From Cannabis sativa (lineage: Eukaryota > Streptophyta > Magnoliopsida > Rosales > Cannabaceae): a stretch of 64,000 bases of DNA. The notes below the pieces were generated by a model. The model saw only the letters and a list, made by a program, of their open reading frames with translations. It did not search any database and was not told the origin of the DNA. The position numbers and the translations under genes were made by a program. Location: the NCBI RefSeq assembly GCF_029168945.1, contig NC_083606.1, forward strand, positions 17,262,041 through 17,326,040, read 5' to 3'. Below, in pieces: positions 22,734 to 33,000 of this stretch; position 1 is the stretch's first letter; every line of letters starts with the position of its first letter.

Positions 22734-25700
22734 GAATAGTACAAGTGGATCCTGGTCACAGAATACTAAACTCATATTTCATACAGTTTGAATCCATTGA
22801 TAGAAAATGGTTATTAAACACTTGTGAAAGTGAAACTGTATTGTATTAAAAAAAAATCATTTGGAATCTAAAATTTAAAGTCAAAGAGTTAAATTTATAC
22901 CAAATATACATGAGTAATTCTTTCTTGGACCATCACTACTAATTTTAACTCTAAGTCAGATTTGCCATACCAGTAGGAGATTTCAAAGATTGAGGATTTA
23001 TATCATTTTGGAATAGAATTTCGAGAATATAATCATATGCGTCATTAAATTTCTTAAGAGAAAATAGAATGACATGAAATGATTTATAGACCATTCATCC
23101 AATGATATGTTATTGAGCTAATTCGAAATGAATAAGCTAAGAGGAATTAGAATAATTTCGTATTTAAATAAGAATCCAACGATGCTCCGATTAGCGAGAG
23201 TCAAAGTAATCTTATTTATACAATCTTCTTGTTTCATATTGTAAAATACTAGTCTAAGGTGTCATCAATTGATGAACAGCTAGATGTTGCATATACAATA
23301 TTTATCTTTCGAGATCTAACACTATTTTGTTAGTCTAATGGTGAAAATCCATTAGGGATTTATCTCATTAGAAAAACAAACCAAGTTAGACCAACAATGA
23401 AGATTCGAAATTAAACTACAATTTAATAACAGAAAATAACATGGTTCAATATAAATTCATACACAATTCAGAAATTATTAAACACATAGCAAGTAAAAAT
23501 GACAAGTGAAAATACTAAAACATACAATCCTAAATAATTTCCAAGGTCTTTAACAAACTGATATCAGTGTCCCGTTTAGGCGAGAGACAGTGATACCATC
23601 CATTGAATAGAGTTGTCGACTCATCTAAAATGATATACATTCTAGCAACCTTTTATTCGATCAAGATTGGAATCCAGCGTTGTCTTGTTTAGGCGAGAGT
23701 CAAGACTATTCTATCTTATGAGCTTCCACCATTGTTTCATATTTTGTAAGTCAAATACAGTTGCCACCATTAGGGTGATCAATACCATATAAAACACTTA
23801 CAAATATACTTATCTTTCGAGATTAAACGGTGCTAACTTGCTAATGAACGTTCCTCAATTAGGGAGGATTACTCACTAAAACAAAAGCTATGTAAAACCA
23901 ACAATGGAGATCGAATGTCCTAATAATAAAGCTAATTATTTAAAGTGTATTTTCTTCTAATATTTATTTTAATTAATTTATTTTAAATATATATTTATTT
24001 AATTAAATTTTCCAATTTAGAATGAAAAATTCTAAATATAAATTTTAATTTAATATTTATAAATTTTACTTAGATGAATATGAAAATAACATGAATTATT
24101 TCCATCTTAGTAATAATTTCCAATAAATATTTAAAAAAATTATTTAATTTAAGTTGTTTCAAAATTAATTTAAATTAATTTACAACTCAAATTTAATTTT
24201 TTATAAATATGTATTGCATTTCGAAAAATTGAAGTATTTAAGAATACAATTTTCGAAATTGCTTGTTAAAATAAATCCTGGAAAAAATATTCTAATTTTA
24301 TGTTGGCCCAAAATTAATTTACAACAAAAAATATAATTTTCCTATTTAATTAAATATTAAAGAAAAATTTCAAATATTTAAGTATCATAATGAAAATCAA
24401 CTTAAAGATTAATTTTCTATTTAATTAAATACACTAGAAAAATACTTCAAGTAAAACAGATAATGTCTATCTAGACTTTCATTGACTAATTAATTTATTT
24501 TCTAACTAAATATATTTTACTTCATTTATTTTAATTAATCATTGAATGAAAAAATCATTGATTTAAGTTGGTCCAAAATTAAAATAAATAATTTTCAACT
24601 TTAATCGATTTTTCAAATAAAATTCGAAATTTCTGCATTTAAGAAATGCAATTTCGAAATTGTGGGAAAAAGATTAATCAAATAAAATAAAATATATTTT
24701 GAAAATTATTCAAACTTAAGTTATTCTGAAATAAGATTCCAAACTTAAAATAATTTTCAATTTTTAATTAAATAACATGAAAATAATAATATTTAAGTAT
24801 CATGATGACAATCAACTTAAATATTTAAATTTTTAATTTAATTAAATGTATTAAATTCAAGAAATAAATAATTAAGTATGGAGAAGACTTAATTATTAAT
24901 TCTAATTTAATACTAGGAAAAATATACTTAACTTAGATTGTACCAAAATTAATTAATAAACAATTAATTTTACAATCTATGATATTTTCCTAATTAAATA
25001 TTAGAAAAAATAACTAGTTCTAGAAATAACTATCTAGAATATATATCATTAACTAAGTGTTTTTCTAAAATTAACTTCAAGATATTAAATGAAAAATTAA
25101 ATTTTATATATTTTAAAAGTTAATTATGTTGCTAATTCAATTGTAATTAGGTTAGACTAATATAATTAACCTAATATAATTATTTAAATAAGGCAAATGA
25201 GCCTTCACAATTGGGGTAGTTCATGTGAGGGGGAGCTGGGTTCAGTATGTCGTACCCACTTCTATTGGCCCCCAACTCTCACACAAGGCCCAAAAGAGAG
25301 GAATTTAACCTTTAAATAAACAATTGTTATTCATTGAATAAGCCCAAATCTAATTGGGCCTAAATAAATTTACTTATGTCAAAATTTATTTTAGCAACCT
25401 AGTCCATTTACTTAGTAAAACTTAAATGGGCTTCCTATATGCATCTAAGCCCAATAGCAAACATATAGGCTCACACAGGTCAAATGATTTGGATGGGCCC
25501 TATCATGTCACTAGGTTTACACAGATGAAAGAAATTGCAAAAATTTACCTGTTACAAATTATTTATAAGATCTATTGACAATTGGACTATGATTAAAATC
25601 AGATTATTGGATCTGTCAACAAGTTAATCATAGCAATTTAGATCAAATAAATAATAGGTTTGTAAAAAAAATTTGTATATTAATATATAAACAAACAATA

Positions 25701-27118
25701 CAAACAAATAACCGATCTGGAATATCTTGAAAGTAAGCTAAAATATCTCAATTTTAAAATTTAAAATAAAATTAAATTTTAAAATAAATATCTTAACTAG
25801 AATTCAAATTTAGGTTGTTAGAGAATATTTGAAAAAATTCAAAATTCAACAAACTCCTAAATTTCCTAAATTCTAACAAAAAATCAAAAAATATCTAACC
25901 AATTTTTCTCAAGTTTATTCAAAATTTAAATTTATTTGAAATTTCTAATAAGATGATATAATAAAATATCTTGAACTTTAAATTTAGATATTTCATTATT
26001 ATATTCTAAATCTTATAATTTAATAAATTTAAATATTACATAAATAAACTAATTGAAAAATAAGATATTTTATATGGTTAGAATATTTAAAAAAATAATA
26101 AGTTTGAAAAAATTATGGTTTGAAACCCTAAAATATCTATTCAAACTAAACTAACCAATTTTTCAAATTTCATGTTATTTTTGCCAAAATATAATTTTAA
26201 TAAAAAAAATGTCTAATAAGATAAAATGTTAAACCTAACATATTCCTAATCTTATAATTTTAATTAATAAAATATATTTTGAAAATAACAAATTTGAAAA
26301 AGATATGACATGGTTAGCAAATTTTGAAATTAGTACAAGATTATTTTTTAAAAGATAATATTTTAATATCAAAGTAAGATCATTTAAAATTTAATAAAGA
26401 AACTATCTGATCTTATAATTAAAATAAATAAAATAATCTAAAATTTCAAAATCAACCATAAGGCTCCTTTGTGAGAAATCAATTTTTCAAAATTCAAAGC
26501 CTACTAATATCAGAGACTAATTTAATTAATTTAAAAAAATAATAAAAATTAATTTTATTCTGACAATTAGATTTTTAATTGAAAATTCAGATTCTACAAA
26601 AAATTCTACCAAAAATTGGCTTTTGTTTCAATGAAAAACGATTTTTGAATCAAAAGTTATGACGAAAACAAGTTTGAGGCACAGGGGTATGCATTGCATA
26701 CCCCTGCGCGCGCGGAAGGGGAAGTCTGGCCGAGGAACGAGGCTGCGCCTCTGTGGCCGAGAAACATGGGTGGGACAGGGGCAAGCTTTGGACACGCATC
26801 TTGTCTGAAGCGCTTTTGTCCGAGCGAGCCCAAGCGCCATGCGCGCGCGTGTGACACTCAAAACTTGATATTTTCATTCAACTTCAAAAAATCATAACTA
26901 AGTCATAAAAAATCCAAATTAGGTTCTGTAAAAGCCTAAATTTATTAATTTTTCGTCTAATTTCTAGAAAAAATAATTACAGATCGAAATAAAAAATATT
27001 TTAGTAATATATATTGCGATTTCTAAACTATCATCAAATAAGCACATAAACCACATGAAACCATCCAAATCAACATGTAACATCGTTTTAATTCATATTT
27101 CATGAAAGTAAATCATTA
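22734..27118 (-). mobile_element. Element C internal region: relic plus 5' leader
   Basis: Read on the minus strand from the PBS at 27135: a GC-rich patch (26680-26860) with an 11-bp perfect hairpin, an AT-rich leader, the paired island at 25199-25291, then the hairpin/motif array with motif copies at 23680-23703, 23568-23588 and (divergent) 23180-23204 and a CTAAT-loop hairpin with stem AAATCC/GGATTT at 23345-23361. From about 23000 down to 22734 it is decayed pol homologous to B at about 7640-7900. There is no gag and no ORF. Confidence 0.8.
26682..26706 (-). other. Variable-stem hairpin of element C leader
   Basis: Perfect 11-bp stem CAGGGGTATGC/GCATACCCCTG with a three-base loop, inside a GC-rich patch surrounded by AT-rich DNA. 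It sits at the same leader position as the hairpins of A, B, D, F and H. Confidence 0.65.
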
Positions 27119-27135
27119 CCATGGCTCTGAGGCCA
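27119..27135 (-). other. Primer-binding site of element C
   Basis: Reverse complement of TGGCCTCAGAGCCATGG, two bases from the LTR end at 27138. Confidence 0.78.
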
Positions 27136-27137
27136 GT

Positions 27138-28179
27138 TGTTGGATATATTTTACCAGGATCTAGATTTAGTAACAAGTATGTTTCATTAACATCCTAATA
27201 TGAATTCTAAAACAATGAAATAAACACATATAAAGTTTAGGAAACCTTACATTGGGTGAAGCGGAATATAATGACTCCTTCCGTTCAGATCTCTAGCCCT
27301 TGATTCCTTTCTGTAGCAGAGCATCACCAAGATCTGAACCTGGATCTCTTTCTCTCCTTCCTTTGATGCTGAATCTCCTTCTTGTTGTTTGGAATCTCCT
27401 ACAGTCTTACACACTATGATTGAGATACCACTTGATGTGTGTGGGCACTCACTCATTCACTAATGGCTGAAAATATTTGGTGTGAAGAAAGGCTTGGTGT
27501 TTCGAATTGAAGAAGAAAGAAGAAGGAAGAGGTCTCATATAGGTTTTCAGCTTTTGAGGCATTAGTTGGATAATGAGACCATAACCTCCCTTTTATACTA
27601 TTCTTCAATAGGGTTAGGGTTGAATTAAATGGATTAAAAAATAATAAAATATTGGGCAAAAATTCACTCTTGGCTGTACACTTAAGTGAGCCAATCTCTA
27701 GTTACAATTTCGCCACTTTATTTCAACCACTTATTCTTCTTTTCAATAATACCATATTTTTCCAATTCAACCTTATAAATGCCAAACTATTTATTTAATA
27801 ATTAAAATTACTATCAAATAAAATTGTCATTTATAATATTTATTAATTAGACTCCATAAAGTCTATTAATTAACATATAAAGCTCAAAACACTATTTCTT
27901 CACAATCAAGCCATAACATAGTGAAAATGCATAAACTAGACATAGTCTAACTTTAGAATTATAATTGATTAATCAAAATCAATTAAGTGAGTCTTACAAG
28001 CAATATGGTCTCAACTAATATGGGGACCATGGGTCTATATATCCGAGCTTCCAATAAGCAGATCAAGAACTTATATCTTAAATTCACTGACTTATTAATT
28101 CTTCGTTGAATCCACGCATAGAACTTAGAATTGCACTCTCAGTATATAGAACGCTCTATATGCTCCACGATATAGATAC
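27138..28179 (-). repeat. Element C 5' LTR, promoter-distal half (LTR end)
   Basis: Right part of a reverse LTR, from its CCAACA end (27138) to the insertion point of element A. A TATAAAAG box lies at 27590-27597 on the minus strand. It continues at 38224-39071 beyond A; together the two pieces make one ~1.89-kb LTR. Confidence 0.88.
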
Positions 28180-30060
28180 TGTTGGGTTTTATGCCCTAAA
28201 TAAAACTCTGTTTCAATGTAATCCAGATTATTCTATATCAATAAAGTAACAGAAGTAATATTTCATTCACTTGTGTATGTTTTGGTTCACTTAATCAATT
28301 GCTTGTCTATTTGATTTATAAATTAATCCAAACCCTTTTCACATACTTGAACTTGTTTATTGTGTTGTCAACACAGTGGAAAATAAACATGACTATGTGA
28401 ATAAAGTATTCCTAGATTTATCAGAACACTGGGTTTCACTGATATGACAATCTACAACAGAGTTTACTTACATTTGGAGAAATGTTATGTTCTTTCCAGA
28501 ACATAGGTTAAAGTAAAGCTCAGGTTGGATGCATGGAGTATGCATTGGAATGGACCGATATTGAACTTTGAATTAGATTTTGAAACTTACCGTAAACATC
28601 TATTCAATTCAATATCATAAGTTGATCCTAGATCACATGATCTAAATCCTGATATGGTTAGGCTTAATTTCAAGAGTGTTATTCGTGTTCTTTGATTTGT
28701 TAGTTAAGCCTAAAACTTTAGTCTGGGCAATACATACATTTTGGGAACACGGTAGTGCGATTGAGTGGGAGCGCTAACATAAATATGGAATATATAGCTT
28801 CTATCTGGCGAATAGTAAGCAAAAGGTGATTTCCTTCGAGCTTAACCAAACGAGATAAATGATTGAGTACTCATTTCACTTAGTTGAAATATCATTTATA
28901 CAGGGTTAAGTGTTTTAAGGATAAAATACATTGTAGGGTGTTACGGTAATTTAAGTCCCTTTACAGTGTAGATCATCCATATAGAGGATCATTGATCACA
29001 TTAGGATTATAACAATGGATAACTAATAATGTGTCTATATGGTGGAACATATAGAGCATTCTATATGCGAGAGTGCAATTCTGAGTTCTATGTGTGGATT
29101 CAACGAAGAATTAATAAGTCAGTGAATTTAAGTGGTAAATTCTAGATCTGCTTATTGGAAGCTCGGATATATAGACCCATGGTCCCCTCACTAGTTGAGA
29201 TGATATTACTTGTAGGACTCATTTAATTGATTTTAATTAATCAATTAAAAATTCTCAAGATAGACTTGTCAGTTTGAGAATTTAGCACTTATTAAGGGCA
29301 AAACAGTAAATAGAGATTTTGAAGGGCATATTTATTAATTAGGAAACTTTAATTAGTTTCATTATTAATAAAATAAATGATAATATATTATTTGATAATT
29401 ATTTTTAATTATTAAATAATTAGATTTATCATTAATATGGTTGAACAATGGAATTGGCAATTTTTCACAAAAAGGGAAACTATCAAGTGTAGGAAAAGGA
29501 AAGTTGGAAAAGAGGCAAGCCTTGTTTCCACATTGCCTAGGCCGGCCCTTTACCTTCCTTTTCCCTTTGATTTTCTCAGTTCAAAATGTCAATCATAGCC
29601 CTTGGTGGTCTTCTATAAATAGAAGGCAAAGGCTTCAGAGTTTCACACATCTGTACAACCTTTTCACAGCATTATTCTTAAAGAATTTTCTCTCAGAAAA
29701 TTTTCTCTGAGCCGCCACCCTCTCTCTCTCTATTCCTTCACTGTTTCGAAATGTATGAGTGCTAGAGTAGTGCCCACACACATCAAGTAATACCTCAATC
29801 ATAGTGAGGAAGGCTGTGTAGATTTCAGAGATAACAAAGAAGGACTTTCGGGCTCAGATCTTGATTATACTCTGCTACAGAAAGGAATCAAGGGTTAGAG
29901 ATCTGAGTGGGAGGAGAGATATATATTCCGCTGCAATCACTGTAAGATTTCTGATACTCTTATGTGTTTAATTTCATATCGTTTTAGAAGTTCATATTTA
30001 GGTTGTTAAATCAACATACTTGTGAGTAGATCTAAGTTCCTGGTAAAATAACTTCCAACA
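28180..30060 (+). repeat. Element A 5' LTR
   Basis: 1881 bp, TGTTGGG...CCAACA. TATAAATA lies at 29614-29621 and GGCCGGCC at 29540-29547. A CT-repeat tract follows about 90 bp downstream of the TATA box, in the likely untranslated R/U5 part. The 89-codon ORF at 29441-29710 overlaps the promoter, recurs identically in the 3' LTR and is not a gene. Confidence 0.93.
29614..29621 (+). promoter_or_regulatory. TATA box of element A 5' LTR
   Basis: TATAAATA, 67 bp after GGCCGGCC. The matching box in the 3' LTR is at 37777-37784. Confidence 0.72.
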
Positions 30061-30062
30061 AC

Positions 30063-30079
30063 TGGCACCAGAGGCATGG
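30063..30079 (+). other. Primer-binding site of element A
   Basis: TGGCACCAGAGGCATGG. It differs from the TGGCCTCAGAGCC form of B, C, D and H, but shares CACCAGAG with element E. Confidence 0.75.
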
Positions 30080-30420
30080 TTATTGATTTGCTTGCAAGAA
30101 ATTTGGACTTAAAACGATTTGCTTGTTTTTTGGATGGTATCATGTTGCTTTGAGTGTCATATTGATGTTTGAATATTGTTTGTGAATTTTGGGAAAAATG
30201 GTTACTGTTTTTATTCTGTAATTATTTTTGTTGGATAGTTTGGAAAATTCTAAGCAATTTACTTTTTTACAGAACTCGATTTGGACTTAATTTGAATTAG
30301 TTATGAATTTTTGAAAATTGGAAAAATCGGGGTGACGAGCAACCTCATCACGCGCGCGGAATGGCTGCTTGCAGCCTTCCTGCGCCGTGATTTCTCGGCC
30401 AATCACCCCAGATCCGCGCG

Positions 30421-30448
30421 CGGATGGCCATGCACAGCATGCCATCCG
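30421..30448 (+). other. Variable-stem hairpin of element A leader
   Basis: CGGATGGC (30421-30428) pairs with GCCATCCG (30441-30448). A bulged C, then ATGC/GCAT with an ACA loop. The GTACAG flank is shared with D and F. Confidence 0.7.
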
Positions 30449-31440
30449 TACAGTTCATCCAATTTTCCAATTTTTTCGATTTTTCATGCTATTTCATGGA
30501 ATTAAATTCTGATTTTTTGTGTAGTTTTGTATGTTGATTTTTGTTTTTCAAATTTCAAATCTAATTATCAGAAATAAATTAAGTTTAATTTTTAAAATTA
30601 ATTTTAGATATTAGTGTAATTTGATTTTGAAAATAGGAAAAAATCAACTTTTGCTTACCTTTTTCTTATTTCCTTTAAAATTTGATTATTTTATTTTTTT
30701 AAGGTCAGATATTAATTTTTTTTGGTAACTTGACCTTAATTAGAATAAGATCACAATAATCATGATAATTTTAAAAGAAGAAATAAGGTATTTTTGTTAA
30801 CTTTTAAATCTTGTTATTTTTTAATTAAATTAAATTGTAAAACAAGAAAAGGGTATGTATTTACGATTTTCTATTTTATTATTTAATTTATTAAATAACA
30901 TGAAATTTAAAAGGAAAGTTAGCAATTTATTTTGAAATGACATTTAGGTTACCCAAAACCTAATTTTTCAAAATAGTAGGTTTAATTTTATTTTATTTTT
31001 CGAAATAAATGATTAAAATTAAATAAATCCTACATCCAACTATCCAAATCTAACCTTGTTGCAGGAGTATGTGTTTTAGATTGTTTGTAAGTTTTCTAAA
31101 ACCTATTATTGCTTGATCTAAATTGCCTTGGTTAACTTGATAATAGATCAGATGATCTAGTTTTAGCCAAAGGTTCAATTGACGATAGATCAAGTAAATA
31201 ATTTGTAACAGGTAATTTTTACAAACTTCTTTCATCTGTGTATGACCTAGCAACATGATAGGATCCATCCAAATATGTATGCCTGTGTGAGCCTATATGT
31301 TTAATTTCTATTATAGATACATATAGGTGGTTGTTGCTAAATAAAATATCATAACTGATAGATTTTATTTAGGCTCATTTAGTTGTGAGCCTATTCAATT
31401 AATAACAGTTATTCATTGTAAGGTTAAATTCCTCTCTTTT

Positions 31441-31531
31441 GGGCCTTGTGTGAGAGTTGGGAGCCTTAGAAGTGGGTGCGACATACTGGACCCAGCCCCC
31501 CTCACATGAACAACCCCAATTGTGAAGGCCC
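31441..31531 (+). other. Conserved paired GC island in element A leader
   Basis: GGGCCTT (31441-31447) with AAGGCCC (31525-31531), and inner TGTGAG (31449-31454) with CTCACA (31501-31506). It is conserved across all full leaders in the window. Confidence 0.65.
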
Positions 31532-32221
31532 ATTTGCCTGATTTGGATAACTGTGCTAGGTTAATTATATTAGTTTGACCTAATAAAAGATTGATTAGCA
31601 ACATAATTAATTTCATTGTTCCTTGAAATTAATTTAAGAAAAACATAGTTTGAATAGTCATATTCTGGAAAGCTATATGTATTTTTCTTGTTTTTAATTA
31701 AATATGGAATTATAACCATATAAATTCTTTCTGAATCTTAATTTTATAATTTCATTAAATATTCCTATTTAAGTTGAGATTTAGTTAAATCAATCAAATC
31801 AACTTGGATTTGAATATTTTTGAATTACCTATTATAAATTAAGTTGATGAATTTTGGCAATTGGTTATTAAGATTCTTTAGATATTTTTTAAGTTGATAT
31901 TTTCTAAATATGAGAACTTAAAAAGGAATATCTTCTAAATTAAGTGGTTACTACTTAATTGGTAATATTTAATTAAGTCATTGTTTGAAGAATATTTTAA
32001 GTTGGGTATTTAGATTTTCTAAACAACTTAAATAAGATATTTTTCAGAATTATTCCATTTTTGAAATTTAATTAAAGTTTTTACTTTAATTTGTAATATT
32101 TCATTATTGAGATATGGAATATAAATGATTAGACAAAATACATGTTTAAATAAAGAGCTTTAATCAAAGAGAAATTCGATCTCCATTGTTGGTTTTACAT
32201 AGCTATTGTTTTAGTGAGTAA

Positions 32222-32525
32222 TCCTCCCTAATGGAGGAACGTTCATTAGCAAGTTAGCGCCGTTTAATCTCGAAAGATAAGTATTTTTTATAGGTTTATT
32301 TATATGGTTCATGACCACCCTAATGGTGGCAACTATGTAAGACTTATAAGAATGCGAAACAATGGTAGAAGCTCATAAGATAGAATTGCCTTGACTCTCG
32401 CCTAAACGGGACAACGCTGAATTCCAATCTTGATCGAATAAAAGGTTGCTAGAATGTTTGACATTTTAGATGAATTGACAACTCTATTCAATGGATGATG
32501 CTTTGACTCTCGCCTAAACGGGACA
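32222..32525 (+). repeat. Hairpin and 20-nt motif array upstream of element A gag
   Basis: Two hairpins share the loop CTAAT: TCCTCC/GGAGGA (32222-32238) and CCACC/GGTGG (32315-32329). Two copies of GACTCTCGCCTAAACGGGAC follow, within 32391-32412 and 32503-32525, 112 bases apart. Each copy can itself fold as TCTCG/CGGGA. The array ends about 150 bases before the gag ATG. Confidence 0.7.
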
Positions 32526-32673
32526 CTGTATCAGTTCGTTGGAAACCTTAGAAAATAAACTATGTTAGATTTAGTATTTCTATAACATAAGTGATTATTT
32601 ATATTCTCAACCTGTGTATGAATTTATAGAACCAAAACCTTACTTCTGTTTATTGATATGTTGTAGTGCCAAT

Positions 32674-33000
32674 ATGAATAACCCTCATCCCGATCCACTC
32701 CTAGTTAGTATCTTTGCAAAAGAACTCAATAGTGTGAAAATGCATCCTGGTAGTTGCATTAACTCGCACCTATTGTTGATGAATCTGAAATTCCAAAAGG
32801 CAAATCTACTAGGAATTTATTTATCAAAGGAACAATGGGTAAAACTCATACTTTATAGTCTTCCTCAGGAGTATAACAGTTTTGTTCTATATTACTTATT
32901 GAACAATCCTAACTCCTCCGACATGGACAAACTCGAGTCTGAGTTGAGGGCCCATGAACGGGATCTGATTGCAATGAGACCTCCTAGCATTGCAATTTAA
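32674..33000 (+). pseudogene. gag: N-terminally short Gag of element A
   Basis: ORF of 108 codons from the ATG at 32674 (the frame is open upstream, but this ATG follows the acceptor-like TTGTAG and matches the start in H). It corresponds to only the second half of a normal copia Gag: the LILYSL core aligns with the same six residues in D's Gag, while the KLNG...W amino-terminal part is missing. It ends with TAA at 32998-33000. The CCHC zinc knuckle that should follow lies in the +1 frame at the start of the pol ORF, so a +1 shift (mutation, or less likely programmed) separates it. The overlap of the two frames is 32978-33000. Confidence 0.75.

Larger units (their letters stand above)
30080..32673 (+). 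other. Element A 5' leader
   Basis: 2.6-kb non-coding leader, shorter than in B or D because the AT-rich spacer is reduced. Islands in order: a GC-rich variable patch (about 30330-30450), an AT spacer, hairpin CCTATATGT/ACATATAGG (31292-31300 with 31319-31327), the paired GC island (31441-31531), then the hairpin/motif array (32222-32525). A donor-like CAG|GTAATT at 31212 and an acceptor-like TTGTAG at 32661-32666, eight bases before the gag ATG, could define a leader intron. Confidence 0.72.

Noticed and set aside
29441..29710. 89-codon ORF repeated at 37604-37873
   Set aside because: Identical because the two LTRs of A are nearly identical. It spans the TATA box and likely transcription start.
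32978..33000. Programmed +1 frameshift between gag and pol in element A
   Set aside because: No slippery sequence or pause structure that I recognise, and plant copia elements normally use one frame. H shows different lesions at the same place. A mutation is the simpler reading, although not excluded.
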